Part shown: positions 30,540-42,493 of the stretch, piece after piece | Layout of the letters: every line of letters begins with the position of its first letter | How positions within the stretch are numbered: the stretch's first letter is position 1 | NCBI RefSeq assembly: GCF_001649575.2 | Contig: NC_051431.1 | Coordinates: 24,569,382 to 24,633,381 of the forward strand | Length of the DNA stretch: 64,000 nt | Origin: Kryptolebias marmoratus | Lineage: Eukaryota > Chordata > Actinopteri > Cyprinodontiformes > Rivulidae | Reading direction: 5' to 3' | The notes under the pieces: model-generated | The model's input: only the letters and a program-made list of their open reading frames with translations | What the model was told of the DNA's origin: nothing | The model's database searches: none | Program-made: the position numbers and the translations under genes

Positions 30540-30895
30540 ACAGCACACACACTCACACACACACGCGGAGCCATCTAATCGCTGCATCCTAAACGACTGA
30601 GCCAATCAAATTTGCCTAATGAGACATCTGGCATTCTGCCTGCATGTGGATGTCAAGCCCAGAAACAGCTGGACCTTTACACACACGCACACGTGCACGC
30701 ACACAGACGCGCGCACACGCATAGACACACAAACACACACAAATACTTACATATTCTGTTTCTTTCCTACACTTTATAAGCACTAGAGCCTATTGAAGAC
30801 TGACAAAATAATTTAGCTAATACACACAAAATAACATATTTATTGCTTGCATGTGCCTGTGCACATACACATACACACACACACACACACATGCA
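30540..30895. repeat. Cluster of CA/GT microsatellites
   Basis: Several interrupted (CA)n tracts, at about 30460-30475, 30535-30565, 30680-30740 and 30865-30892, partly with CG interruptions (alternating purine-pyrimidine). Confidence 0.85.
30566..30675. promoter_or_regulatory. Possible conserved non-coding element between CA repeats
   Basis: A 110-bp island of complex sequence between CA tracts with homeodomain-type and E-box motifs (CCAATCAAAT, GCCTAATGAGACATCTGG). It is not repeat-like and contains no open frame. Conservation is an inference. Confidence 0.3.
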
Positions 30896-31299
30896 TATAC
30901 AGACCTATGTGCACACACTCAGAAAAGGAAAAATTTCATGTCTAGACTAAACTGACCAGAACATAATCTCACAAGCCGACTCTCCCACACGCAGTACTTT
31001 CACACTTGTGATATATTATGCATACATGAGTGTCTAACACACTCACCACAGCCATAAATTAGATATATAGGAGTGGTGACTGCTGTGGGGGAGGGGGTGC
31101 ACGGAGAAGAGATGAGTGGATGTGAAATGAGGAGGGAAGGGGGGCACAGATGGCTGTGGCCTGAGGCGTTTGAGGTACTGCAGCAAAACACGGAGACTGC
31201 AACAAACATGCATAAATACTTAAGAATATGTGAGTGTGTGTGTGTGCTCTCATATACAAAAACATATTTATTAAATTAAAGACCTCTGTATATCAAGTT

Positions 31300-32025
31300 A
31301 AGGACTAAGATCATCTTATCTTGAGAAACAACAGAGTTGCAGCCGTTTTTATCAAATCTTGAAGATAATGTTGTGTGTGAACGCATGTGATATTGTGAGA
31401 AGTTAATCAGCTGTAGATGCACATCCACTGATTGCGCTCTGAAAGTTTCATTAAAATCTGTTCAGTGGTTGGTGAGATATTTTGCTAACACAACAGACAA
31501 GCTTAATTCCAACAGTTAATGCCGAAAACATAAGCAAAGATGTTGCACGATGTGTAGCGCTCAGAGTATGTATTGAGATTGATTTCCAGCTACCACCACA
31601 CCAACTTTTAGCTTAATTTCTGTAAAAACTGACTGAGTTTGAGATATTTTTTGTGTTGGCCATGGTGACTTGGCTGTGGCGGCCATTTTAAATTGGATGA
31701 ACTCCAAAAGTTGATCAGTTGTAAGACTACACTCAATGGTTACGTTCATGAGATATTTTGCTAACAGACAGTTTTAAACAAAGCTCTTGTGGAGTCAGGA
31801 CGTTGTTAAAAGTATAATTTAAGGATGACTCTCAGCCACTACCATACCAAATCTTAGCCCAACATCTGTAAAACATCTGTAAAGCCATATTTATGACTGC
31901 TCAGGTTGCTTAACTGTGGCGGCCATCTTGAATCAGGTTGTCTCTAAAAGCTAATTAGTTGTATCTGTACATCCAATACATTCAGTGATTAATGAGTTAT
32001 TTCGCTAACATGACAGACAAATGAA
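31300..32025 (-). repeat. Dispersed repeat family R, copy 3 (three modules)
   Basis: Reverse-orientation copy. The motif 'gagatattttgctaaca' recurs at about 31472, 31752 and (altered) 31992, and 'ggcggccat' recurs near 31678 and 31919, showing internal tandem modules. Confidence 0.7.
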
Positions 32026-34140
32026 CACTCACCCAGACATGCACAAAACCAAAATTGCCCTTTACGTATGTGTGTGTAGCAGAAACATGAAGAGGCATAA
32101 TTTCCTTAGAGAGAACAAGTCTTGAGTCAATAAACTAATAAAACTAATTTTAAAAAAATCCTGCAGCAATTGACTAAGCATGAGATCTTCATCTGAAATC
32201 CACTCTCCTAACATTGTAAAGTGGAGTTCAAAAGTTGCTCTGATTTTCTGTCAGTCTAATGAGTTTAGTGTGTTAAAGACAAACTGAGCCAGAAATATAA
32301 AATGAACCATTTGTTTCAACTTTTTAATTAAGGTTAATTATGATATTTTGTTCAATTTTCGAGCAAAACGGTATTTTGCTGACGCTTGGCCACGTAAGAC
32401 ATTTGAACCTTCAGACTTTAGGTCTCGGTCTTCAGTGAGCTTCACCAACAGAGCAACAATCAGCGCTCGGAAACAGTAGAATAACAGATTTCTCCTCATT
32501 CAGTTCACCGAGAGACATCCAGTGTCCTGCCACATGATGGCATCGTCACTCACTGCTTCATAATAAAGATGCTCTGCTTGAGTAAAATCACCGGTAATGA
32601 AGGAATGGAGTGACAGGTGAAGACAGTAGTTCTGAAACTTTCACCCAAAAGGCCCCAAGTTTATAAACTCAAATACACGGTCCTTGTTTGAATTAAAGCG
32701 AGGGGACAAAGTGTCTCATTGTCCCACCTTCTGAAGGACCTGTGACCTGTCCAGGTGGATCCTGGGTCTTACAAAATGTTAGCTGGGAAATCCTCCAACC
32801 CTCTACAAACTGTAACGGACAGAAAAGGACTGAGAGGACAGAAGGACGACGCTGTAAATAATCAAAATACACTTTACTTGATTAAACTATATAAACATGT
32901 CAGACTTAGTTGCAGAAACGTTGCTCAACAACATTTGCGTGTCATTGTTCAGTTTCTCCTTGTAGATTTAGTCAGAAAACGCCTGATTAACTGAGTCACT
33001 GTTTTAAAGAACAAGAAGTTGATAAGTTTGGCAAAAATCTGTTACTTTTGGCTACAAGCCACAAAAAGCTACCAAACAAAATTTCACTCTACACCTGAAA
33101 CGAGTGAAAATTGTTTTTCTGATTATTGTTTGATCTATACGTTTTATGTAATCAAACTACTTCTTTCTGCTGCTTTAACCATATCAAAACATGAGGCTCG
33201 ATCACAATTAATATGCTGTGACTTTTGGTTTCTGTAACTTTTAATACTTTTAAAAATATTTACCTATATTAACAAAAACAAAAATGTCCCTATAGAAATA
33301 CATAAAGATCTCTTCAGTTCCTTTAAAAACATTGTTCTCTAAAATTTACTTCAATGTACCTGCTCTACTTTTGCTCCTAGTGCTCAGCTCCTGTCTTGCT
33401 ATTTTTAGTTTTTATCTGCAGTTTTTAGGTACCTTTTTTTGTTGCTAATTTTAGTTTGTAGCAACAGTTTAGTTAATTTTAGTTTTCACCTGATTTCAGC
33501 TTTTGTTCTGTTTTGTTTAATTTGTCAACAAATTCTGTTAAAACCATTCAGCTCTCAGCAGCCACTCTGCATTTTTTTTTTCAGAAAATATCAATTCTCA
33601 GGTTTGTTTTCAGACAAAAATGTAGAAACATTAAGTGTGGTGAAAACTTTTTTTCTTTCAAGAACTCAAACTTTTTTTGGAAACAAAACAAGAAACACTA
33701 CTAAGCTTTTCCACAGGACTGTCTGCTGTTAATTGTTTGTTCTGAGTCGCTCCGCAAAGCCCTGCTCTGTCTCACTCTCAGCTCAGAAACGCTCCTAAAT
33801 CAGTGTAGATGACATGAAGAGTTTGGTTGCATCTTTACTACCCTGCCCTGCTTTGTTCCCGTGTGTCCCTCGCCCTCTGTGCTACATGTTTGTGTTTTTG
33901 TCTTTGCAGGGACCTTTCAGAGTCTGTCACCCTCCAGCAGCCTGCCTCTGTCACGGGTCGTTCACACGCCAACAATTAAACTTTCTCTTTTTCTTCTCAG
34001 TCCTCCTTAAGCTCCTACATTCCCTCTAAAGTCATTCCTCCCTGAGTTCTTCCTCCTTTCTCCTCTGCATTCCTCTGTTCATTTCTCTCTCCCTCCCCCT
34101 CTCCCTCTGTTCCTCCTCCCCTCTCTCTCACTTGTCTGAA

Positions 34141-34193
34141 CTCTGACAGGTGTGTAATCGAATGATTAATGACCACCAGAGTAACCCTCCTCC

Positions 34194-34225
<32 letters not shown>

Positions 34226-34260
34226 CATTTTGCCTCAGTAGTCTGAACAGTCAGAGGCAG
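34141..34260. promoter_or_regulatory. Candidate MEIS-HOX/PBX composite element
   Basis: TGACAGGTGT at 34144-34153 contains the MEIS core TGACAG. GATTAATGA at 34164-34172 is a HOX/PBX-type homeodomain core. They lie 14 bp apart in non-repeat DNA, followed by a CA microsatellite (34194-34217). The location downstream of meis3 allows a role in regulating it, but that is inference. Confidence 0.35.
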
Positions 34261-34869
34261 CAGGAGTCTTGAAATGACGGAAACATTATAAGGACTGTTG
34301 CAGCGAGTTCAGTGTAAAATATACCGAGACATGTTGCAAAGAGACCACACACAGAGAATCTTTTTTTTTTTTTTAATCTTGTAGAACAGTTTTCTTTCCA
34401 TTGAGTTTTATAAAAATCTAAAATGTTTCTTTTTCACACCTAAGAATATGGCTTTTATCTTTGATTTGTTCAATGAGGTAACATGTACCGCAGGGCTGCA
34501 CATCTCGTGCTTGAAAAAAATTAAGTAATGAATAATAAAAAATAATGTAAATCACTGAAAATAATGTTTGGAAATATTATCTTGTGGCAAATAGACAAAA
34601 CTGCATTAAACTCACAGGCTCCACTTGAAAGTTTTTCTCCTGGAATTTTAGTTCATTGAAGGGGAAACAAACTTTGCTGCAAATACGTTACCAGTGGTAA
34701 TTAATGCTCTTTCAGGGAGACTGCTGCTGTTTGTACTAGAGCTACTTCAGTTCTTCTTCTACACAGTAGATGTCACCACTGAGATAGTAGTTCCACCAGG
34801 AATAGCACCAGAAGAAGACTTGAACAGGAGATACAGCATCAATATACATGTGAAAAACTAGATGTTCTG

Positions 34870-35533
34870 TCCACACCTCTTGTTGTTGGGACTTGCAGAA
34901 CCTGGTTTGAGGGAGCTGCCATGTTGCATTTTTGAAACCAGAGTCTGCTCACTAGATGTGGGGCTTTAAGTCCCGCCTTCTTTCCCCCTTGTGACACAGT
35001 CACTGTGTCATATAACTTTCTTTTGAGCATGAAACAAGTAATTACAACTAATTACTGCAGAGATATATGCCAGCAGCCTTGAGATTCTGTTACTTTGTGT
35101 TCCCATTCACATAAATTATTGATCTGGACCCCCATACAAGATCCTGGAAGTTGAAGCTGGAAGGGGAACAGTGTCCCCATAGGCTGGTCCCAGTATAAAT
35201 AACAAGGCATTGCCCTTATCAAGAAAACAGACAAACAAACAAAGCAAACAAATGAACACCTCAGATAGTTTTTTTTTTCTTGTTGATACGCACAGTTCTT
35301 ATCTTGCTGTTGTATGTTCATATATTTATTTTTAATATGTTTAGTTGTAATTAGTTATTTCATATTTTTAAAAAATGTCATGTGACACCATGAATATGTG
35401 CAGGAAGGGTAGGCAAGACTTAAAGATCTACATCACTTGTGAGCAGACTCTGGTTCCAAAAATACAACATGGCAGCTCTCATAGACTGGGTCCTGCTGGC
35501 TTCAAGTCCCAACAACAAGAGAAGATGGAGACA
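34870..35533. mobile_element. Foldback element with about 190-bp inverted arms (family F1)
   Basis: The left arm (34870-35060) and right arm (35338-35533) are reverse complements with scattered mismatches. Shared landmarks are 'cttgttgttgggactt', 'gagctgccatgttg', 'accagagtctgctcac' and 'aactaattac'. A 280-bp spacer separates them. No transposase is present. Confidence 0.8.
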
Positions 35534-36987
35534 CTTAGTCAAGTATAATAATACTTTTCTGTGACCAGTAGGGTTTAATGATTGTTGTGCTCAGTAACCA
35601 GACTAACTACGATTAGCAATATAATCCAATAACAATGAATCTCTCTGCACCCTAAGCATTCAAACACAGTAGCAACACATTCACTTTCAGAGGCTGTTCA
35701 GTATTATGTTTGTGACTGAATTACTGAGATACAAACTAACTGAAATCTAATTAAAATGTTTATCCCTGCAGCTATCACAACTTTTACTAAAAAAGGTGAT
35801 CATGTTGGGTTATGAGGTCAGGGCCAGAAAGGAATTTCTGACATTTCAAGCATGAATCCTGACTTTTGGGGGGCGTTCCAGCTGATTTATCTGTCTTGGA
35901 ACTCAGAAATTCCTACTTGAGTAAAATGGAATGTGGCACGTCTTCACACACGAACGTCTAATCTACTCACATATTTGACTTATCAGCTTTTAGGCAGATG
36001 TTTGTAGATCGACCATGCTTGCAGACTCATAATATTTAAAGACCTTCAATTTTAAAGACATAGACAAACTTTTACTTCCAGATTTAATCTCCGAACTGTA
36101 ACTATCCATGGCTGCTCTTTCGATACAGCCACTTTAGTCACATGCACATCTGTAACCCAACCAAATAATGGACAACTGATGAACGAATGTTCAGGTTCAC
36201 ATTATGAACACATTTATAAATTAACAATAAACCGATTATTTACAAAACCTTCCACACGTAAATATGTATGAATTAATTATAAGCCCTTCTTTAAGAATTA
36301 CAGATGAAGAGTCCATAAACGATCAATAAATAATTTATTGGTTACCATTACTTACAACCTTACAAGCACAAAAACATAATCACAATCAAGCTGCTTTAAA
36401 ATAAACAGTCACTGATTTGTTTAAAATCAATAAACATGTATAAATAATTTACAATCATGGACGGGTGGATTTGGTGGGTCTCCTCACCTGCAGCTGAACA
36501 AGTTTAACCCTCCGTGTGTCGCAAAGCTTCTCATCCACCTACAGGAGCATCATGTTCCTCACCAATGACGAGTCACTGTGAGCGTCAGTCATTGACAGAA
36601 CCTTCTGGAAGTTTTTAATTCTGTCTGAAGCAAAACTTTTCTTACATATAATTTTTTTAAAAATATAATCTTTGAATTAAAATGAATCTTTCCATTCAGT
36701 GTTACTATAAACAAACACTGCCATTTAACTGCTGCAAAATACAATGTTTTTCATCTGACAAACGTTTTGCAGGTAACATAAATAAAAAAGATTTTGTTGT
36801 CTTCAAAATTATAAATTTAACTGCATTCATCATAAAACAGACAAATAAATGACATTTTCGAAACCTCTTTGTTGGCTAAACAACATGCAGCGTCAATTAG
36901 ACTGCAAACCTTCAAGTGATATATTATTATAATATATAATGTTCCACATCCTTTCATTGTTGAAATTTCAAGACAGAAGATCCCGTT

Positions 36988-37137
36988 TACGTTCACTGCC
37001 ATGTTCTACTTTAGGAACTAGAGTCTGAGTACAAGAGATGTGGGGCTTTAATTCTCATCTATTCCCCGATGCCCATTCATGGTGTCAAATGACCTTTCTT
37101 TTGAGCATAGAATAATTATTTACAGCTAATTACAGCT
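36988..37137 (+). repeat. Lone arm of foldback family F1
   Basis: Matches the left arm of 34870-35533 ('tgccatgtt...ggaactagagtctg', 'gatgtggggctttaa', 'tttcttttgagcat', 'acagctaattac'). No partner arm is nearby. It abuts the Tc1 relic that begins at about 37160. Confidence 0.7.
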
Positions 37138-37159
37138 ACACCTATAGAAAAATGAATAC

Positions 37160-37945
37160 AGTACCTATAAAAGTATTCACCCCCTTGGATGGTTTATGCT
37201 TTTATTGCTGTCATAAATCAATCATGGTCAAAATAAATTGGCCTTCTTTAAAAAAAAACCCAACAACAAACAATTAAAACTTTAAAACCATTTTTAAATG
37301 TCAAAGTGAGATCCAACTTCTACAGAGCAATACCAATTAAATAAAAATATGCAATGTAAAATAAGTGATTGCATAAAATTCTTAATTGACTGTCCTAATT
37401 AACCTCAGAGAAAAGATTATTGTAATATACAAGTCTTGGAATGGATAGACCTAAACATCCCCAGGAGTTCTGTTAAATCCATCATCAAGAGATGGAAGGA
37501 ATATGGAACATCTGTAAATGTACCAAGAGCAGGCCGTCCTCACAAACTGAGTGACCGTGAAGAAGGAGAAAAAGTCAGAGAGACCACCAAGATGTGACTC
37601 TGAAGGAGCTTCAAGCTCCAGCAGGTGAGATGGAGAGACTGAGCTACAGCACAGTTTCATTTTCATTGTAGCCTCTATCTTTACAAGCCTTCTAGGACCA
37701 AGAGCCAAGAAGCACTTGACCATGGGGCCTTCCAAATAACTTTTGGCAAATTCTAGTCTAGATTTAATCTGAGTTTTCTTTAACAGTGTATTTTTCTTTG
37801 CCACTCTCCCATCTGGGCATTAGTTGTTGTAGCTCAGTCTCTCACATCTCACCTGTTGAATCTTGGAACTCCTTCAGAGTTATGTGGAATTCTGTTGTTT
37901 ATTGAGCGTTAATAGCAGCAGCAACAAGCTGTAGCACTTCCGGTG
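37160..37945. mobile_element. Two Tc1/mariner fragments joined in inverted orientation
   Basis: The left fragment is in plus orientation: 'ataaaagtattcaccccctt' terminus, then a degenerate transposase N-terminal region to about 37655. The right fragment is in minus orientation: a minus-strand frame (37451-37804) includes KKNTLLKKTQIKSRLEFAK, a Tc1 transposase signature. The module 'tgaaggagcttcaagctcca...gagactgagctac' (37598-37647) recurs inverted at 37830-37876. No intact transposase remains. Confidence 0.75.
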
Positions 37946-40900
37946 CAGTCTTGGGAAATAAAACATTCCTTGTGTGACTTAAAACTGATGTGGATGTAAA
38001 GTTTAAAAATTAGCATTTGCATAAACTTATTTGAAATTTGAAAAATGAGTCTTTACAAGATGCAAAATCTGCTTTGGAAGTGGGTCTGCTCAAACCCACA
38101 ACAGGTAAGATACTGATAGTTTCTAATATTTTCACAAAATCGCACAAAAGAGCAGATTTACATTGTACATATTGACCTATTAAAATTTGTATGTTACTAT
38201 TTTTCATTTTAGTTTGAGTAAGCATTGCAATGGTTGTTTTTTGTATTATTTTAATTTGACACATTCCGAATGTAGACGATATGCACAGTATGTGAAGTGT
38301 TCACAAAATTGTCTAATTTGTGGAATGAGTGAGTTATTTTATCATGGTGGACTTTTGGCCTAAAACTAATGAAAGGTAAAGATAATTTCCCTCCTTTTCC
38401 CACAAGAAGCTTCGCCTTGTTCTCCGAGGTCAGACTGAAACAAAACCTGCGCTGCTTTACATGACAGAGCGGGGAAAAAGATGAGCGGACAAACAAGAGG
38501 AGGAAAAGTAAAAGTGTGGCCAATGTGGTCGAGGGGTGAGCGTGTGAAGGGACAAAGAAAAGAAAAGGAGAGGGGCGCTGAGGTCAGGACCTGGGTACCA
38601 CAGAGAACAGCCATTTCCTGTTGACCTTCGTCTGAACTCTGGCCCCTGACCTCCTTCCTGCTCCAGGCCGAATGGGGGCAGGGAGAGGGTGTGGTGTTTA
38701 GTGTTTGTTGTTTGGTAGTGGATGGATGGAAAAAAAGTGGAATTGCGTTCTGAATGCTTGATGATGAAATGAGTGGAAGAGCGGTAAAGACATCTACCAT
38801 CTACCGTGCAAAACCTGAAACGATTAAACATAAAAAGGCAGAGGAGGTTCAGAACCAGAAAAAGACTGAGTTTAGAGCATTTGAAGGTATCTGACTGGTT
38901 TTCACTCTGTGATAATCCAGCCTGTGTGACAGATCACTGCAGCTGCAGCCTGAGGCCTCCATCAGAGATAAAACACACAGCCACAGAGGGCGCAGTGACA
39001 TGACTTATCACTGCACAAAAGGAGGAAGATCACACTATTTTTCAGGAAGAGGTCCCTTTGAAGTGAATGTTTAAATCTCAACATTTTCCAAGCAGCAGAG
39101 TAAATCAGGAGCACATCGGAAAGAAGTCTGTTTCTACAGCATTTCTATTAGTTCTTCTATAAAAGGCACTACGTTTCTTGTCCACACCTGCTATCTTTAT
39201 AGTGCAGCTTATAAATCATAATTCCTAACAGACTGTAGATCCTCCCTGCAAATCTCACCCATCAAGCTGCTGGTCAGTTTTTAAGTGCCCGAGACGGAGA
39301 ACAGATCTTAAATCGAAGTGGAGAGAGCCAGTTCAGAACCAGAAGATGTTTGAAATCATTAAAGGTTATTTGCTGAGCACGGGGCAAGCATTTTACAATC
39401 ACCTGTCAGCGCTGTGCTTTTCTAAAAAAGATTCACACCCACATGCAGATCATTTAGGCTCCAACTCCTTCAGTGCAATAAGACAGGAACTAAATCGATG
39501 TTCACTGTAAAAGCTGATAAATCTGCCTTAGATCAAATCTCTCCACAAAATCCTGAGAGTCCAAACTCAACCAGTGTTAATAATCCACAATCCAAATAAT
39601 CCAAATTAAAACGTTTACGTCTAATTCAGCTGGATGGATTTGAAGTTTTATTTTGAGTTTGTCAGCTAAACTATACAATTGCTTCTAAGACTAACTCTGT
39701 AAGAACCAAAGGAGGCTGGAAGAAAAGGCAAGAGGAAAAACTCTCCACATTTGGTGCAAGTTTTTTTTTTTTGCTTTCGTTTTTGTTTTCAGGAGTGGTA
39801 GAGGATATATTCTCAAAGAGTTTTCTTTCCTTCTCTTGTTGTTCTCAGGTTTTTGTTGCTTGACTACAAGGTTGTGCAAAGACGGGAACCTACAGAGATG
39901 CTGCAGAAAATGCTTTGTTTTTACTTTTCATTTTTAAGATGGTGGGTTATTGCTTTTACAGTACATCTTTTTTGATTTATTACATACTGTTTGACAAATT
40001 AGGCAAACATCACTTCTATGATTCAATTTTATACTAAACATTACGGCAGAATCTTGAATACCCTTTCTGTGCAGTTTGCAGTATTTTTGCACATATCTTT
40101 TTGTGGAGGATATACAGTTTAGCAACTGTTTTAATGACATTAGACAAAGCAAACACATGTGGCATGGAACAGTGTTCATTTTAAATACGTTATGTTGTTT
40201 AAAAGTGTTCAAGAACATCAATGAGCAGCAGGTGGACTCACGCCAAACGACAAGCAATTTCATATGCAGCAAAAATAGGTTTGGCTCAATGTGAGAAATG
40301 TTATCATTGCAGTGGGGCAGTAAAATAGTTATAATATTTAAAATAAAATATAGTCATTTACTAGATGGTCCATTTTTAATATCAATTAAATTAATCAAAA
40401 ATATTTCAACCTAATGCATTACCCTTCAAAAACCTGATTAATGTAAACTCACTGACAAAAATTGTAAGTTCCCAGACAAAGTGGAGGAGATGAAATGAAC
40501 CTGTGCATGGTGAAAGCTCATGTGACTGTGTTACAATGATTTTAATATCAAATCAAATGGAGAACAGAGTTGGCAGGTCGGCCCACAGCTGCTTTAACTC
40601 AAGACTCAGCAGATCAGCACTGGGATGGGGTGAAAGACCAAGCTGGCCTTACAGAAAAAACCTACAAGAACTTCACACAGTGAAACATGTTCAATTACCA
40701 TAAGACACATGTAAAACATATGTGAAACAAATTTTTCTCGTGTGGATTTGGGGCAGAAGACTCCATAACTTCCCATGATTGTTAACTGAACATGTTAGCA
40801 CATATTTCAGCATGATCTTGTGATCACAGGTGTCTTGTTGAATGATTGTACCAGGGTGATGCTTAACGTGTCTATGAGGCGTCCTTTGTGTCTGCTGACC

Positions 40901-41580
40901 TTCACTGACTGTTTTTAATGATTGTTGGACATTCGGGAAATGGCCTGATAAAACTATTGCTCCACCTGAGATGCCACCACCTAATGTTCTCTGGTTCCTG
41001 TTCTACATGTTCCTGCTTCTTTACAGTACACACATATCACTGATCTGCACATGGACCAATGCATCTTTCATTTTAAGTGCCTTTTTTCTGTCAGTCAGTG
41101 CATTTATTTTTCGTGGCAAAGAATGAATTTAATTTTTTTGTTTCACTCTCTGAGTCTGGAAATAGTTTTAAGTTTTGGTAGGTTAGTACCACAGTGCATG
41201 TTGCAGTAAATGCTGGGTATCTTAGCTGCTGGGAGCCATTTTTCATTTAATTTAACTGAGAATGCTTCAGTTGTAGCTGTGCTACTTGTTGGTGAAGTAG
41301 TTTTCATGATATTCCATTGAAATCCTCTTTCTTTTCTTTTCCCTTTAGATGTAGTCAGACAGCAAAGATAATGAGTGGCTAACTTGACCCACACATCCTC
41401 AGTTTGACTGTGTTGACATCAGATAAAAAAAATAAAAAAAATTTAAAAAAGGGAGAGAAACCAAATTCAAATCTGAATCATCTGTGGAGTAAGGCACAGC
41501 AGCACCCAAGATCACCAAACACACAAAGAGAAGACAAGTGACAAGTCTTACAAAAAACATTTTAATACTTTAACTGTTTC

Positions 41581-41613
41581 ATCATCATCATCATCATCAT
41601 CATTATCATCATT
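41581..41613. repeat. (ATC)n microsatellite in the presumed meis3 3' UTR
   Basis: About ten ATC/ATT units. The 3' UTR of meis3 (minus strand) probably extends through here: TTTATT at 41103-41108 (AATAAA on the minus strand) is one candidate signal, but none is decisive. Confidence 0.8.
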
Positions 41614-42259
41614 CAGAAATATTTCAGCGGTCCGAGTAGAGTAGAGGGGGAGCCGAATGTTTAGAGTCCTTTGGCTGCAGCTCCCCTCTCACCCGGCTGT
41701 GACACTCAACAATGTACTAGAAATGCTCAGAGAAGTCTGTAAGTGTATGTGTGTGTGTGTGTGTGTGTGTGCAGGAAAGGCGTCTTCAGGAGGTCGGTGG
41801 TACGACGGCGAGGCAGAGTGGAAGTCATTCAGAGCGTTTTGCTTCATGCTGAGGAAGAGCACTAACGTTTCAACAAGCTTACTTGAAGCTGCATCTGCCT
41901 GGAGTGGCACACATAAATATAAAAATAGAAAACAAACAAACAAACAAAAAAGGCTTTAAATAAAGTTTGTGTGAACGGTTATGCATGTGTGTGAACGTGT
42001 GTGTTTCTGCAGGAAGACCAAGAGCGGTTCACAGGATCAAGTCCCATTCAGTAACATCCGTGTGTGCTGAGGAATAAAATATCTGTGGATTTATCTGTCA
42101 TCCTGTCATCCTGCGCTTCGTCAGGCATGATGGGAAATGTTGTTTAAAGCATGTGTCTCGCCCACAGAACACAGTGGAGACATATAAAGAGGAGGAAGCA
42201 CTTCTACTTAGAGAGAGGTATGGCTTACACCTGTGGGTCCAGACTGAAGTGTGTGAAGG

Positions 42260-42297
42260 CAAATGTTTATGTCTGTGTGTGTGTGTGTGTGTGTGTC
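42260..42297. repeat. TG microsatellite in the meis3 3' UTR region
   Basis: About 14 GT units ending near 42297, roughly 200 bp beyond the meis3 stop codon in transcript direction. Another GT run is at 41747-41772. Confidence 0.9.
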
Positions 42298-42493
42298 TTA
42301 GTAAGTAGAGCTACATCGAGGTCAGTGTCCATCAGTGGGGAATGTAAACTTTCTGAGCCATTTGTCTTTAAATAGTGTACCATATGAGTCATTACACAAC
42401 CCCACACACAACCATGAGCACGCACACACACACTCTCATACAGTAAATTTTCCTCACACTCATTCACACCCCCACCCACCCCCCTCCACACAG

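Larger units (their letters stand above)
29081..42493. other. Intergenic region between the convergent rinl and meis3 genes (includes the meis3 3' UTR)
   Basis: A 13-kb stretch with no convincing coding exon on either strand. It contains an AT-rich palindromic block (29187-29292), a CTCF-like site (29549-29567), CA microsatellites (30470-30890), a copy of family R (31300-32025), a foldback element (34870-35533) with a lone arm (36988-37137), a rearranged Tc1 pair (37160-37945), and the meis3 3' UTR at its right end. Stretches 32060-33800, 35540-36980 and 38000-41500 hold nothing I can name. Confidence 0.6.

Noticed and set aside
30460..30895. Regularly spaced repeats that might suggest a CRISPR-like array
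   Set aside because: They are simple CA microsatellites in a vertebrate genome, with no spacers or unit structure.
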